Assembly (NCBI GenBank): GCA_020831885.1
Contig: JAFIFU010000001.1
Coordinates: 186,001 to 250,000 of the forward strand
Direction of reading: 5' to 3'
DNA: 64,000 bases
DNA from: Ectothiorhodospiraceae bacterium
GTDB taxonomy: Bacteria; Pseudomonadota; Gammaproteobacteria; Nitrococcales; Aquisalimonadaceae
A program made the position numbers and the translations under genes. This document shows positions 51,727 through 62,684 of the stretch, piece after piece; the first letter of the stretch is position 1, and each line of letters begins with the position of its first letter. The notes beneath the pieces were generated by a model that saw only the letters and a program-made list of their open reading frames with translations, was not told the DNA's origin and ran no database searches.

Positions 51727-51873
51727 CGGCACTCCTTGACTGGGTCGATGTCTGCATACGACGGGGCGCGGTGAAGGTGGCCGGAAGGCGCCGTCAGGCG
51801 GAGCCGGACCGCGTGTTCCGGTGGGCCCGCAACCCTCGCCGCGACTGCTGCCAGAGTGTAGCATGGAGGCTGC

Positions 51874-51902
51874 TTGCGGGCCCCCGGGGGCGCAAGTACT
51901 AT
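51874..51902 (+). promoter_or_regulatory. dapA promoter with palindromic spacer
   Basis: TTGCGG (51874-51879) and TACTAT (51897-51902) are 17 bp apart. CTTGCG...CGCAAG arms (51873-51896) with a C5/G5 centre fold the whole -35 and spacer into an imperfect inverted repeat. The start would be near 51909, 23 nt before the ATG. Confidence 0.55.
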
Positions 51903-51931
51903 GCACGTTTCGTTTTGCGGGGAGTCAAGCG

Positions 51932-52807
51932 ATGTTCCGTGGAAGCATGGTTGCCATGGTCACCCCCATGCATGAGGACGGCGCGGTGGATGAGGCCGCG
52001 CTGGAACGGCTGGTGGAGTTCCATGTGGAGAACGGTTCGGATGCCATCGTTGCCGTTGGCACCACAGGTGAGTCCGCCACGCTGGACTATGACGAGCATT
52101 GCCACGTCATGCGCCTGGTGGTCCGTTTCGCGCGGGGACGGGTGCCGGTCATCGGCGGCACCGGCTCCAACTCCACCTGGGAGGCCATCAAACTGACCCG
52201 CTGCGCCATGGAAGGCGGTTGCGATGCGGCGCTGTTGGTGACGCCGTATTACAACAAGCCCACCCAGGAGGGCCTCTACCAGCACTACAAGGCGGTGGCC
52301 GAGGCGGTGCCGATCCCGCAGATCCTGTACAATGTGCCCAGTCGCACGGCCGTGGACCTGGTGCCGGAGACGGTGGAGCGGCTCTCCGATATCCCCAACA
52401 TCGTTGCCATCAAGGAAACCGTCGGTGTGGATCGCGTCCGCGAACTGGTGGATCGCTGCGGCGAACGGCTGGACGTGTACAGTGGCGAGGATGCCCATGC
52501 CCGCGGCACTATCATGGGGGGGGGCAAGGGCGTGATTTCCGTGACAGCCAATGTCGCCCCGCGGCAGATGCACGACATGTGCGTGGCCGCCCTGAAGGGC
52601 GACTGGGAAACCGCGGAGGCCATCGACGCCCGGCTGGCCGCGCTGCACAGCGCGCTGTTCGTGGAATCCAACCCCATCCCGGTCAAGTGGGCGGTGAATC
52701 AACTGGGTCTGTCCGGCCCAACCCTGCGGTTGCCCATGACGCCGCTGTCGGAACAGCATCACGAGACCGTCCGGCAGGCCCTCAAACTCGCCGGCACCAT
52801 GGAGTAG
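51932..52807 (+). CDS. dapA: 4-hydroxy-tetrahydrodipicolinate synthase
   Basis: A 291-residue class I aldolase-type enzyme of lysine and DAP synthesis. Schiff-base Lys161 (AIKETVG), Tyr133 (LYNVPSRT), Thr44-Thr45 (GTTGES) and Arg138 are all in place. GGGGAG precedes the ATG at 51932. It is followed by bamC, as in E. coli. Confidence 0.97.
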   Translation: MFRGSMVAMVTPMHEDGAVDEAALERLVEFHVENGSDAIVAVGTTGESATLDYDEHCHVMRLVVRFARGRVPVIGGTGSNSTWEAIKLTRCAMEGGCDAALLVTPYYNKPTQEGLYQHYKAVAEAVPIPQILYNVPSRTAVDLVPETVERLSDIPNIVAIKETVGVDRVRELVDRCGERLDVYSGEDAHARGTIMGGGKGVISVTANVAPRQMHDMCVAALKGDWETAEAIDARLAALHSALFVESNPIPVKWAVNQLGLSGPTLRLPMTPLSEQHHETVRQALKLAGTME

Positions 52808-52818
52808 CGGATACACGC

Positions 52819-53895
52819 ATGATTGCGAATGCCTGGATCAACCCGGGTCTGCGGCTTGTTCTGGCAGGCCTCCTCGCCGCTTTTCTGGTGAGCGGCTGCG
52901 GCATGTTCGGCCGCAGCCAGACAGACGGGGGTTCGGAGACGGAGCGTTTGATCGTTCCGCCCGATCTATCCGATGAGCGCATCGGCGAAGTCCCTGAGCT
53001 GCGCCGCCAGCCCGGCACCTCCCTGGCCGAGCTGGCGCGTACCGGAGGGCGTGCGGGCAGCCCGTTGCTCACCGAGCCGCCTGGCATGCGCATCGTGCGC
53101 TCCGGGGAAACCCGCTGGCTGACCGTGTCAGCACCCCCGGAAGAGGTCTGGAGCTGGCTGCAGCAGTTCATGCAGGATTCCGAGGTGCCCGTCCTGCGCG
53201 AGTCGTCAGCCCTGGGTGTGCTGGAGACGGATTGGCTGCCGCGTCCGCTGGGGCAGGCGGGCGGCGTTTTCATGCCCGTGCCGGCGGAGACGGAGGCGCC
53301 CCTGCGGGAGCGCTACGTGTTCCGACTGGATCGGGGTGACGAGGCGGGTAGCAGTCTGGTTCAGGTTGCCCACCTGCAAGCCGTGGCTGATAACGGTGAC
53401 TGGGTTCCCGGGCGTCCCGACCGGGGCCGTGAGGCGGAAGCCCTGCGCACCTTCATGCTTTACCTGGGAGTGCAGGAGGCCGAGGCCACCCGGGCCCTGG
53501 CAACGGCGGAGGAGGACGCCTTTACCCGTTTCGACGTCCTTGACGACGGTCAGCTCTCCTTGTTGATCAATGAATCGTTCCTGCAGGGCTGGCGCCGGGT
53601 GGGATTGGCGCTGGATCGGGCCGGTTTCACGGTGGAGGACCGGGACCGTTCCACCGGACAGTATCTGGTGCGTTATGACCCTGCCGCCGAGGCTGAACGG
53701 CGGCGGCGCGGATTTTTCTCGCGGCTTGCCTTCTGGCGTGAGCGGGAACCGGAGCTGGAGCCCGGTAACTACGCTTATCTCGTGCGCTCGGATGGCGGGC
53801 GTACCCGGGTCACCATCGCCACCGAGGACGGTGAACCGGTGCCCGAATCCCTGGCCGAGCGCCTGCTCGGCCTGATGGAAGAGCAACTCCGCTAG
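52819..53895 (+). CDS. bamC: Outer-membrane assembly lipoprotein BamC
   Basis: A 358-residue lipoprotein subunit of the BAM complex. The lipobox VSGC gives the lipidated Cys near residue 28. An unstructured N-terminal segment that binds BamD (LIVPPDLSDERIGEVP) and two helix-grip domains follow. It starts 11 bp after dapA. Sequence is diverged, but the position and architecture are typical. Confidence 0.9.
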   Translation: MIANAWINPGLRLVLAGLLAAFLVSGCGMFGRSQTDGGSETERLIVPPDLSDERIGEVPELRRQPGTSLAELARTGGRAGSPLLTEPPGMRIVRSGETRWLTVSAPPEEVWSWLQQFMQDSEVPVLRESSALGVLETDWLPRPLGQAGGVFMPVPAETEAPLRERYVFRLDRGDEAGSSLVQVAHLQAVADNGDWVPGRPDRGREAEALRTFMLYLGVQEAEATRALATAEEDAFTRFDVLDDGQLSLLINESFLQGWRRVGLALDRAGFTVEDRDRSTGQYLVRYDPAAEAERRRRGFFSRLAFWREREPELEPGNYAYLVRSDGGRTRVTIATEDGEPVPESLAERLLGLMEEQLR

Positions 53896-54191
53896 CGTCC
53901 CGTAACACGCGTTCGTTGTCTTTGTGAACAAGGGAGCCGCCGCGGGACGGTGCTGTGTGCCCGGGCCGTATTGCCATACGCCCACCGACCCGCCGCCGTG
54001 ACCGGAACGCGGACAGAACCGCACAAAGGTAACTAATGCGTTGCGGGACGCTGGAGAAGCGCTGTTCCAAACGACAGGGCTTCTGAAAACACTGAGCCGA
54101 CAGCGGCCGTGGCCGCCGTCGCGGGGTTGTTCCGCGCCGGTAGCCCGGTTGTCGTCAACCTGCCCGGATCGTCGACTACAGAGCCATAGCC
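53896..54191. other. Intergenic region before purL
   Basis: About 296 bp. CGTCCCG (from 53897) and CGGGACG near 53950 form a 7-bp long-range stem that may end the bamC transcript. No clear promoter pair, purine operator or riboswitch pattern was recognised before purL. Confidence 0.4.
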
Positions 54192-57100
54192 ATGCTGCGT
54201 CTTCGTGGAAGCCTCGCCCTTTCCCCGTTCCGGATTCGCCGACTGTTGGAGGATCTGCGCGCCATAAACCCCCAGGTACGGGGGCTGCATGCGGAGTTCG
54301 TGCATTTCGTGCTGGTGGACACCTTCCTCCAGGCGGAGCAGGAGCGTCTGCTGGAAGCACTGCTGCGGTACGGCGATCCGGCCGATGGGCTGCCCGCCGG
54401 TCAACTGCAACTGGTAACACCCCGGCCGGGCACGATTTCACCCTGGTCCACCAAGGCCACGGATATCGCCCACAACGCCGGTCTGGGGCAGGTGCTCCGT
54501 GTGGAGCGGGGTGTGGCTTACTACATTGACGCGGCCCAATCCCTGTCCTCGGACCGGCTCCGTGAGCTGAGGCCGCTGTTGCACGACCGCATGACCGAAA
54601 CCGTCCACGATTCACTGGAGGAGGCCGATGCGCTGTTCCACCGGCAGCCGCCTGCGGCGCTGGGAACGGTGGATGTTCTGGGCGGTGGGCGACCCGCTCT
54701 GGTACAGGCAAACCGGGAGCAGGGTTTCGCTCTGGCCCCGGACGAGATCGACTACCTGCTGGAGCGGTATCAGGCCCTGGGCCGAAATCCCACCGACGTG
54801 GAACTGATGATGTTCGCCCAGGCCAACTCCGAGCATTGCCGGCACAAGATCTTCCGTGCCGACTGGATCATCGACGGCCAGCCGCAGCAGCGCTCCCTGT
54901 TCGACATGATCCGGAACACTCACCAGCAGCGTCCGGCGGGGGTGCTGTCCGCGTACAGCGATAACGCCGCAGTAGCGGAAGGCTACCGGGCCCATCGGTT
55001 TTTCGCCGATCCCCGCAGCGGCGAGTACCGGGAACGGGCGGAACCGGTACACCTGGTGATGAAGGTGGAGACCCACAACCACCCCACGGCCATCTCGCCC
55101 TTCGCCGGTGCGGCCACCGGCGCCGGCGGGGAGATCCGCGACGAGGGGGCCACCGGCATCGGTGCACGGCCCAAGGCGGGCCTGGCCGGGTTCACCACCT
55201 CGCACCTGCGCATTCCCGGCTTCGAGCAGCCCTGGGAGACGCAGGGCCCGGGCCGCCCCGGTCGTCTGGCCTCGCCCCTGCAGATCCTGCTGGACGGCCC
55301 CATCGGTGCGGCCTCCTACAACAACGAGTTCGGGCGCCCCAACCTGGCCGGCTACTTCCGTACTTTTGAGCAGCGTGCCCAGGGGAGTGAAGGCCCGGAA
55401 TGGCGCGGATTTCACAAACCCATCATGATCGCCGGCGGCATGGGGGCGGTGCGGGACCAGCATGTGCACAAGCGCGAAGTGCCGCCGCGGGCGAAGATCA
55501 TTGTGCTGGGGGGGCCGGCCATGCTGATCGGATTGGGAGGCGGCGCCGCCTCCTCCGTGGCCAGCGGTGCCGGTGACGAGGATCTGGATTTTGCCTCGGT
55601 GCAGCGGAGCAACCCGGAGATGCAGCGCCGTGCCCAGGAGGTGATCGATGCCTGCTGGGCGCTGGGCGACGACAATCCCATTTGTTCCATCCATGATGTG
55701 GGGGCGGGCGGATTGTCCAACGCGGTGCCGGAGATCCTCGAGGACAGCGGGCGGGGTGGCCGGCTGGAACTGCGGGAGGTGCCCAGTGATGACCCGGGCA
55801 TGTCACCCATGCAGCTCTGGAGCAACGAATCCCAGGAGCGCTATGTGCTGGCGGTGATGCCGGAGGATCTGGAGCGGTTCCGGGATCTGTGCCGACGGGA
55901 GCGCTGTCCCTGCGCGGTGATCGGTGAAGCCACCGGGGACCGGCATCTGCTGCTGTCGGATCGCCGCTTCGACAATGCCCCGGTGGATATTCCCATGGAT
56001 CTGCTGTTCGGCAAGCCGCCCAGGATGCTGCGGGACGTGCGGAGCGTGCGGGTCGCGCAGCCGGTGTTCCACCACCGGGAACTGGACGCCGGGACTGCCG
56101 CGCTGCGTGTGCTCCGCTTCCCGGCGGTGGCCGCCAAGCACTGGCTCATCACCATCGGGGACCGCACCATCACCGGCCTGGTTGCCCGGGATCAGATGGT
56201 GGGTCCCTGGCAGGTGCCGGTGGCGGACGTGGCGGTGACGCTGGATGACTACCAGGGCTATACCGGCGAAGCCATGGCCATGGGGGAAAGACCCCAACTT
56301 GCCCTGCTGAGCGGTCCGGCCTCCGGTCGCATGGCGGTGACGGAAGCCCTCACCAATCTGGCGGCGGCTCCGGTGGGCAGTCTGCGGAAGGTCAATCTCT
56401 CCGCCAACTGGATGGCCCCCGCCGGTCACCCGGGGGAGGACGCCCGCCTGTACGAGACGGTCCACGCGGTGGGGATGGAACTCTGTCCGGCGCTGGGTGT
56501 GGCCATCCCTGTGGGCAAGGACTCCATGTCCATGAAGACCGTGTGGCAGGAGCAGGGGGAAGAGCGGGCGGTGACCTCGCCGGTTTCGCTGGTTGTCTCG
56601 GCCTTCGCCACCGTGGAGGACGCCCGCCGGACGCTCACCCCGGAGCTGCGGCGGGATGCCGGTGACACCCGCCTGCTGCTGATCGATCTCGGTCGTGGCC
56701 GCAACCGACTGGGCGGCTCCGTGCTGGCACAGGTTTACGGTCAACTGGGCCGGGAAGCGCCGGATCTGGACCGGCCGGAAGACCTGGTGGCCTTGTTCGA
56801 TACCGTGCAGGCCTTGAATGCGGAAGGCCTGTTACTGGCCTATCACGACCGCTCCGACGGCGGTTTGCTGGTCACCCTGGCGGAAATGACCTTTGCCGCC
56901 CGTTGCGGCATCGATGCGGATCTGGAGGCGCTGGGCGGGGATGCGCTGGCGGCACTCTACGCGGAGGAACCCGGTGCCGTGGTGCAGGTCCGGGCCGCGG
57001 ATGCGGATGCCGTGCAACGGCGCCTAAAGCAGGCCGGGCTGGAAGGTGCGGTGCATCAGCTTGGCGGCCTGAACGCGGAGGACCGCCTGCGCATCCACCA

Positions 57101-58085
57101 CGGCGGCCGGGCGGTTCTGGATATGGACCGGGTGGAACTGCAGCGTGCCTGGCAGGAGACCACCTACCACATGCAGCGGTTGCGCGACGATCCGGACTGC
57201 GCAGGCGAGGAATACGATGCCGTGCTGGATCGGGGCGATCCCGGCCTGCAGGTGCAGTTGAGCTACGATCCGTCGGAGGACGTGGCAGCGCCCTTTATCG
57301 CCACCGGCGTTCGGCCGGCGGTAGCCATCCTGCGCGAGCAGGGAGTGAACGGCCAGTTGGAGATGGCCGCCGCCTTTCACAAGGCCGGTTTCCGGGCCGT
57401 CGACGTGCACATGACGGATATTCTGGCCGGGCGGACCGCGCTGGACGGATTCCAGGGGCTGGCGGCCTGCGGCGGCTTCTCTTACGGGGATGTGTTGGGT
57501 GCCGGCGGCGGCTGGGCCAAGTCCATCCTGTTCAATCCGGCCGCCCGTGACGTCTTCGCCGCCTTTTTCCACCGGGATGACACCTTTGCCCTGGGGGTCT
57601 GCAATGGCTGTCAGATGCTCTCTGGTCTGCATGCGCTGATTCCGGGCACCGAACTCTGGCCCCGCTTTGTGCGCAACCGCTCGGAGCAGTTCGAGGCGCG
57701 TCTGGTCCAGGTGGAAGTGGTGGCCTCCCCGTCGCTGTTCCTGGCCGGCATGGCCGGTTCCCGCATGCCCATCGCCGTGGCGCACGGGGAAGGGCGCGTC
57801 CGGTTCAGCGGCGACAAGGGGCCGGGCAAGCTGGAAAGCGCCGGTCTGGTCTCGTTGCGCTATGTGGATGCAAACGGTCAGCCGGCCAGTCGCTACCCCG
57901 CGAACCCCAACGGTTCTCCGCGGGGCATTACCGGCCTGACCAACCGGGACGGACGCGTCACCCTCATGATGCCCCACCCCGAACGCGTCTTCCGGACGAT
58001 CCAGCATAGCTGGCATCCGGCGGACTGGGGCGAGGACGGCCCCTGGATGCGGATGTTCCGAAACGCCCGCGTCAGCGTGGGGTAG
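54192..58085 (+). CDS. purL: Phosphoribosylformylglycinamidine synthase (large form)
   Basis: A 1297-residue enzyme of purine synthesis that converts FGAR and glutamine to FGAM. The N-terminal domain is followed by two AIRS-like halves ([41 protein letters not shown]) and a C-terminal class I glutaminase with nucleophile Cys1137 (GVCNGCQ) and HGEGR. Length and order match the single-chain PurL of gammaproteobacteria (E. coli 1295). Confidence 0.98.
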   Translation: MLRLRGSLALSPFRIRRLLEDLRAINPQVRGLHAEFVHFVLVDTFLQAEQERLLEALLRYGDPADGLPAGQLQLVTPRPGTISPWSTKATDIAHNAGLGQVLRVERGVAYYIDAAQSLSSDRLRELRPLLHDRMTETVHDSLEEADALFHRQPPAALGTVDVLGGGRPALVQANREQGFALAPDEIDYLLERYQALGRNPTDVELMMFAQANSEHCRHKIFRADWIIDGQPQQRSLFDMIRNTHQQRPAGVLSAYSDNAAVAEGYRAHRFFADPRSGEYRERAEPVHLVMKVETHNHPTAISPFAGAATGAGGEIRDEGATGIGARPKAGLAGFTTSHLRIPGFEQPWETQGPGRPGRLASPLQILLDGPIGAASYNNEFGRPNLAGYFRTFEQRAQGSEGPEWRGFHKPIMIAGGMGAVRDQHVHKREVPPRAKIIVLGGPAMLIGLGGGAASSVASGAGDEDLDFASVQRSNPEMQRRAQEVIDACWALGDDNPICSIHDVGAGGLSNAVPEILEDSGRGGRLELREVPSDDPGMSPMQLWSNESQERYVLAVMPEDLERFRDLCRRERCPCAVIGEATGDRHLLLSDRRFDNAPVDIPMDLLFGKPPRMLRDVRSVRVAQPVFHHRELDAGTAALRVLRFPAVAAKHWLITIGDRTITGLVARDQMVGPWQVPVADVAVTLDDYQGYTGEAMAMGERPQLALLSGPASGRMAVTEALTNLAAAPVGSLRKVNLSANWMAPAGHPGEDARLYETVHAVGMELCPALGVAIPVGKDSMSMKTVWQEQGEERAVTSPVSLVVSAFATVEDARRTLTPELRRDAGDTRLLLIDLGRGRNRLGGSVLAQVYGQLGREAPDLDRPEDLVALFDTVQALNAEGLLLAYHDRSDGGLLVTLAEMTFAARCGIDADLEALGGDALAALYAEEPGAVVQVRAADADAVQRRLKQAGLEGAVHQLGGLNAEDRLRIHHGGRAVLDMDRVELQRAWQETTYHMQRLRDDPDCAGEEYDAVLDRGDPGLQVQLSYDPSEDVAAPFIATGVRPAVAILREQGVNGQLEMAAAFHKAGFRAVDVHMTDILAGRTALDGFQGLAACGGFSYGDVLGAGGGWAKSILFNPAARDVFAAFFHRDDTFALGVCNGCQMLSGLHALIPGTELWPRFVRNRSEQFEARLVQVEVVASPSLFLAGMAGSRMPIAVAHGEGRVRFSGDKGPGKLESAGLVSLRYVDANGQPASRYPANPNGSPRGITGLTNRDGRVTLMMPHPERVFRTIQHSWHPADWGEDGPWMRMFRNARVSVG

Positions 58086-58117
58086 ACCGCTGGCGGTACG
58101 GGATCGGTGCGTCCGGA

Positions 58118-58141
58118 GCGTCGGTACCCGGGTACCGACGC
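58118..58141. other. 24-bp perfect palindrome after purL
   Basis: GCGTCGGTACCC and GGGTACCGACGC abut without a spacer. It lies 33 bp after the purL stop. Only a loose T-rich stretch (from 58148) follows, so it is at most a partial terminator; it could instead be a protein-binding site. Confidence 0.5.
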
Positions 58142-58368
58142 GGATAGTTTGTTGACCAAATGTTCGTTTTTTGTTTATCTGGCGTGGCGGCCGGCCATGG
58201 AGACCCTGCCGCCTTTGCGCCGTTCAAGGATTCGGCCGCGGCCGCTTATGCAACGGTCTGCATGCTTGCACTTGACAAGTATCGTTTCCGCGGTAAGCCT
58301 GAGTAGGCCGTCAATAACGTATAAGATTCGAGTACGCTGCCATGCAATGACATGGGTGCGGAGGAGAT

Positions 58369-58887
58369 ATGGGGCTACTCGCCTGGGTTGACCGCCTGAC
58401 CATCGCTTTCGGCAAGGTCGTCAGCTTCCTGATCTGGTTCGGAATCGCCATCATCGTCCTGGAGGTGGTTCTCCGGTATGTGTTCAACATGCCCACGGTG
58501 TGGGGCCCCGGGTACACCCAGCGGATATTCGCCGCCTACTTCATCCTGATCGGAGCCTATACCCTGATCCAGGGCGGCCATGTACGGGTCGACCTGCTGC
58601 TGGGAACCCGCTCACCGCGCTGGAATGCCTTTCTGGACCTGCTCAACTACGTGATTTTGATCATCTGGGCCGGTGCGCTCACCTACGAGGGCTGGTACTA
58701 CTTCGAGGAAGCCTGGAGCTTCAACGAGACCGACGACAGCGCCCTGGGTCACCCCATGTGGCCCGTGAAGCTGGCTCTGTTCGTCGGCGTTCTGATGATC
58801 ACCCTGCAGGGTGTCGCGGAAGCGATCCGCTCCGCCGTTCTGGTGGTGCGGCCTGATGCCGACGTCAAAAGAATAGGAACCGCATGA
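58369..58887 (+). CDS. dctQ: TRAP transporter small permease (DctQ)
   Basis: A 172-residue protein with four membrane helices (about 15-35, 50-70, 90-110, 130-150). The pattern AYTLIQGGHVRVDLLLG is typical of DctQ. GGAGGAG precedes the ATG, which overlaps nothing; the following dctM starts 4 bp inside it (ATGA). A possible promoter is TTGACA (58272-58277) with TAAGCC 16 bp on. Confidence 0.92.
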   Translation: MGLLAWVDRLTIAFGKVVSFLIWFGIAIIVLEVVLRYVFNMPTVWGPGYTQRIFAAYFILIGAYTLIQGGHVRVDLLLGTRSPRWNAFLDLLNYVILIIWAGALTYEGWYYFEEAWSFNETDDSALGHPMWPVKLALFVGVLMITLQGVAEAIRSAVLVVRPDADVKRIGTA

Positions 58888-60191
58888 GCCCGGAATTGCT
58901 GACGATAGGCATGTTCGGCCTGCTGTTGCTGCTGATCATGCTCGGGGTTTCGCTGTCTTTCGCGCTTGGCGGCGTGGCGGTGATCTTCACCCTGATCCTC
59001 CATGGGCCCCATGGCCTGTTTCCCATGATTTCCGCGGTCTTCGGCACCATGTGGTCGATTCTGCTGGCCGCCATCCCCCTGTTCGTGTTCATGGGGGTGG
59101 CGCTTTCGCGGTCGCAGATATCCACAGACCTGTACCGGGCCTTCTATGTCTGGTCCGGGCGGGTGAACGGCGGCCTCCTGCTGGGGACCACGGGCTTCGC
59201 CTCCATCCTCTCGGCAATGACCGGGAGTTGCGCGGCGTCCACCATCACCACCGGTATGGTGGGTATGCCGGCCATGGAGAAACACGGCTACAACCGTGCC
59301 TTCGTCCTGGGCACCATCGGCGCCGCCGGCACACTGGGTATCCTGATCCCCCCTTCCATCACCCTGATCATCATCGGCATGACCACGGGACTGTCCGTGG
59401 GGCGGCTGTTCATGGGCGGGCTGGTGGCGGGTCTGATCGTGCTGGCAGCGATCATGGTCTTCGTTTTCATCCGGGCCCGGCTCAACCCCGAGTCCGCGCC
59501 GGCCGCCGACGTTCGCGTCCCCATGACGGACAAGATCCGGGCGCTGCGGTCGGTCATCGCCCCGCTGACCATCATCGTGGTCGTGCTGGCATCCATCTTT
59601 GCCGGTCTGGCCACACCCACGGAGGCGGCCGCGGTAGGCGCCGCCGCCGTGGTGATTGCCGTTGCCATGCGGGGGGAGGTGAACTGGAAGTTCATCCGGG
59701 AGGTGAGTTATGCCTCGGCATCCACCACCGGGATGGTGATCTGGATCGTGTTCGGCGCCACGGCCTTTGTTTCGGTCTACTCCGGCGCCGGGGGCATCAT
59801 GTTCATGCAGGGGGTGTTGCTGGGGCTGGACGTCAATCCGTGGACCCTGGTGATCGTGATGCAGTTGGTGGCCCTGGTGCTGGGCATGTTTCTGGATCCC
59901 ATCGGCATCATTCTGCTGGTACTGCCGATATTTTTCCCGGTGGCGGTGAACCTGGGCTTCGATCCCCTGTGGTTCTGCATCGTGTTCCAGTTGAACCTGT
60001 GCATCGGCTACATCACGCCGCCGTTCGGCTACAACATCTTCTACCTCAAGAGCCTGAGTCCGCAGACGCCCATTTCGGTGCTCTACCGCGCCGTGGGGCC
60101 GTACGTGCTCCTGATGATCGGTTGCGGGGCCGTGTTCATGGCGTTCCCCAGCATCCTGATCGATGGGACCAACTTCCTGCTCGGGCGCTGA
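58884..60191 (+). CDS. dctM: TRAP transporter large permease (DctM)
   Basis: A 435-residue membrane protein with about 12 helices. MTGSCAASTITTGMVGMPAMEKHGYN, shown here as GSCAASTITTGMVGMPAM, and GTLGILIPPSITLIIIG are DctM hallmarks, with a repeat near GMFLDPIGIILLVLPIFFP. It carries out sodium-driven transport with DctQ. The ATG overlaps the dctQ stop. Confidence 0.95.
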   Translation: MSPELLTIGMFGLLLLLIMLGVSLSFALGGVAVIFTLILHGPHGLFPMISAVFGTMWSILLAAIPLFVFMGVALSRSQISTDLYRAFYVWSGRVNGGLLLGTTGFASILSAMTGSCAASTITTGMVGMPAMEKHGYNRAFVLGTIGAAGTLGILIPPSITLIIIGMTTGLSVGRLFMGGLVAGLIVLAAIMVFVFIRARLNPESAPAADVRVPMTDKIRALRSVIAPLTIIVVVLASIFAGLATPTEAAAVGAAAVVIAVAMRGEVNWKFIREVSYASASTTGMVIWIVFGATAFVSVYSGAGGIMFMQGVLLGLDVNPWTLVIVMQLVALVLGMFLDPIGIILLVLPIFFPVAVNLGFDPLWFCIVFQLNLCIGYITPPFGYNIFYLKSLSPQTPISVLYRAVGPYVLLMIGCGAVFMAFPSILIDGTNFLLGR

Positions 60192-60279
60192 GATACCGCC
60201 CCGTGCTGGAAACCGGGCAGTTGGACGAGCGGCGGGTCCGTCAAGAACGCCGCACTCACGCAGGGATTCGCGAGCCTGC

Positions 60280-60309
60280 CCGTCGCCGGGTCATAGCCCC
60301 CGGTGACGG
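60280..60309 (+). other. Hairpin between dctM and dctP
   Basis: CCGTCGCCGGG (60280-60290) pairs with CCCGGTGACGG (60299-60309, one G-U) around an 8-nt loop. No T run follows. It may raise dctP mRNA stability relative to the permease part, as with the hairpin at 36146-36179. Confidence 0.5.
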
Positions 60310-60339
60310 CGCTAAAGAGAAGACTGGAGGAGATAAGCG

Positions 60340-61401
60340 ATGAGCAACGATAACGCGATGTCCCGACGCAAGTTCCTCAGCGTGGGAGCCGGTGCGACGG
60401 TCGGTGCGGCGGCGGCCATTGGCGCGCCGGCAGTGATCGCCTCGCGGGAGACCAAGTTCAAGTGGCGGATGCAGACCCATTGGCCCCGCGGCACCTGGTA
60501 CTACGATGAGATCTTCCTGAAAATGGCGGATGAGATCAAAGCCGCCACGGACGGGGAGTTGGAGATTGAAACCCATCAACCGGGCTCGGTGGTTTCCACT
60601 GGTGACACGCTGCGGGCGGTCCAGCGGGGAACGCTGGACAGCGCCTTCACCTGGCCCTCCTACTGGATCGGCCAGATCCCGGTGGCCGGTCATCTCAACG
60701 GCAACCTGGCCACCTGGGAAAGCCACGAGGAAATGCACCTGTTCTTCTATGACATGGGAGCCCTGGACATCATCCGGGAAGCCTATGCGGAGCGTGGTGT
60801 GTACCAGTTGGGTCCGTACTCCTCGGCAGGTATCGCCCTGTATTCCAATCGGCCGATCAGGACCCTGCAGGATTTCCGGGGCTTCAATATCCGCTCCACC
60901 GGCACTGCCGGCCGCGTGTTCGAGAAGATGGGGGCGGCGCCGGTGTCCATCGGTGGCGGCGAGCTTTATCAGGCGCTGCAGACCGGCGTGGTGGAGGGTA
61001 CGCACTGGGGCGGCATCGCCGCAGGCTGGGGCATGAACCTGCAGGAGGTGACGGATTACATCATCCGGCCGGACCTGGTGGCCCACACCAACGGCGAGGT
61101 GATCATCAACATGAACAAGTGGAACGAGCTGGGCAGCGACCACAAGCAGGTGCTGGATACCGTGATCCGGGCCACCAGCATCAATTCCAGTTCCAAGTTC
61201 AGCCATCGCGATTACCTGCATATGGAAGAGTTCGTCAACGATTACGATGGCGAGGTTGTGCATATGGAGAGCGAGGTGATCGAGCAGATGCGCGTGCACT
61301 CCATGGCCGTGGTGGATGAGGTCTCCGAGCGTGACCCCGACTACTCCGGCAAGGTGGGCGCTCTGCTGCACGAGTTCATGGAGATCACCGGCAAGATGTA
61401 G
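60340..61401 (+). CDS. dctP: TRAP transporter solute-binding protein with Tat signal (DctP)
   Basis: A 353-residue protein. The N-terminus has SRRKFLSVGAGATVGAAAAI, a twin-arginine signal, so it is exported folded. The mature part shows FKWRMQTHWPRGTWYYDEIF and GFNIRSTGTAGRVFEKMGA, with the conserved Arg that binds the ligand carboxylate. The subfamily resembles binders of larger 2-oxo or aromatic carboxylates. GGAGGAG precedes the ATG. Confidence 0.93.
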   Translation: MSNDNAMSRRKFLSVGAGATVGAAAAIGAPAVIASRETKFKWRMQTHWPRGTWYYDEIFLKMADEIKAATDGELEIETHQPGSVVSTGDTLRAVQRGTLDSAFTWPSYWIGQIPVAGHLNGNLATWESHEEMHLFFYDMGALDIIREAYAERGVYQLGPYSSAGIALYSNRPIRTLQDFRGFNIRSTGTAGRVFEKMGAAPVSIGGGELYQALQTGVVEGTHWGGIAAGWGMNLQEVTDYIIRPDLVAHTNGEVIINMNKWNELGSDHKQVLDTVIRATSINSSSKFSHRDYLHMEEFVNDYDGEVVHMESEVIEQMRVHSMAVVDEVSERDPDYSGKVGALLHEFMEITGKM

Positions 61402-61461
61402 GTTCTGGCGTAGCGGCCGGTGCCCCGGGGTGCCGGCCGCCCTGTTCACAGGTGAGGTGTC

Positions 61462-62646
61462 ATGGCCATTTCCAGCGAGCATCTGAAAGAGTTGATCGCG
61501 TTCCGGCGGGAGCTGCACCAATGGCCGGAGCTGGGTTTCCAGGAGCACGAGACCTCGCGCAGGGTCTGCAGTTACCTGGATGCCCTGGGCGTGGAGTACG
61601 TGGCCGGTGTCGGCGGCACGGGTATTGTCGCCTGGCTGGATGGGAAGAAATCGCCCTCCACTGCTGCGGTGGGCCTCCGTGCGGATCTGGACGCGCTGCC
61701 TCTGGAGGAGCATAGCGGTGTTCAGCATGCGTCCCGCAACAACGGCTGCATGCATGCCTGCGGACACGACGGGCATACCACCATGCTGCTGGGAGCTGTG
61801 GCGGAGCTCCAGCGCAACAACGATTTTTCCGGGAGGGTCTATTTCGTGTTCCAGCCGGCGGAGGAGGGGGTCGGTGGCGCCCGCGCCATGCTGGAGGATG
61901 ATCTGTTCGGCCGCTTTCCCATGGGCGAGATCTTCGGTCTGCACAACTGGCCCGCCCTGCCGGTGGGGCGTTTCGGCCTGATTTCCGGACCCATCATGGC
62001 CAGCGGCGACCGGGTGGATATCGTCATTCACGGCCGCGGCGGTCACGGTGGATTGAATCCCCACGGCTGCATCGATCCGATCCGCATTGCGGCGGAGCTG
62101 ATCCACAGGGCCCACACCATCGTCAGTCGCGAGGTGGATCCACTCAGCCCGGCGGTACTGAGCATCTGTGCCATGGAGAGCGGGCAGTTGAGCGGTTTCA
62201 ACGTGATTCCGGACACCGCCCGCCTGGCCGGCACGATCCGGGCGCTGGACGAGCCGGCTGCCGACGCGGTGCGGGACGGGTTGCGGCGCCTGTGCCGGAG
62301 CCTCGAGGACTACCATGGTGCGCGCATCGAGCTCGCCATCGACACCAGGTTCCTGGCCACGGTGAACGATCCGCAGGCGACCGAGACAGCCCGCGGGGTG
62401 ATTGAAAGCCGGTTCGGCGCCGATGCCCTGGAACCCGGCTACAAGCCCAGCATGGGCAGCGAGGATTTCGCCTTCCTGCTGGCGGAGTGTCCGGGCGCCT
62501 ACATCCATGTCGGCTCCGGCGACGACGCGCACCCTCACGGCTTGCATAACCAGCACTACGACTTCAATGATCGCATCATCCCCCACGGCGTCACGTTGCT
62601 GGTGGGGCTGGCCCGCGCATCTCTGGATCGGCAGCAGGCCGGGTGA
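61462..62646 (+). CDS. M20 family amidohydrolase (hippurate hydrolase-like)
   Basis: A 394-residue metal-dependent amidohydrolase. HACGHDGHTTML gives the first metal ligands, QPAEEG the catalytic Glu, and HGGLNPH the dimerisation-domain region. SMGSEDFAFLL and the C-terminal HNQHYDFND are typical of hippurate/IAA-amino-acid hydrolases. It lies 60 bp after dctP and 40 bp before the acyl-CoA synthetase. Likely role: cleaves an N-acyl amino acid taken up by the TRAP system (inference). Confidence 0.92.
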   Translation: MAISSEHLKELIAFRRELHQWPELGFQEHETSRRVCSYLDALGVEYVAGVGGTGIVAWLDGKKSPSTAAVGLRADLDALPLEEHSGVQHASRNNGCMHACGHDGHTTMLLGAVAELQRNNDFSGRVYFVFQPAEEGVGGARAMLEDDLFGRFPMGEIFGLHNWPALPVGRFGLISGPIMASGDRVDIVIHGRGGHGGLNPHGCIDPIRIAAELIHRAHTIVSREVDPLSPAVLSICAMESGQLSGFNVIPDTARLAGTIRALDEPAADAVRDGLRRLCRSLEDYHGARIELAIDTRFLATVNDPQATETARGVIESRFGADALEPGYKPSMGSEDFAFLLAECPGAYIHVGSGDDAHPHGLHNQHYDFNDRIIPHGVTLLVGLARASLDRQQAG

Positions 62647-62684
62647 GTCTGACCGGCGCCAGTCCCTTGCGGAGGAACCGTTCA

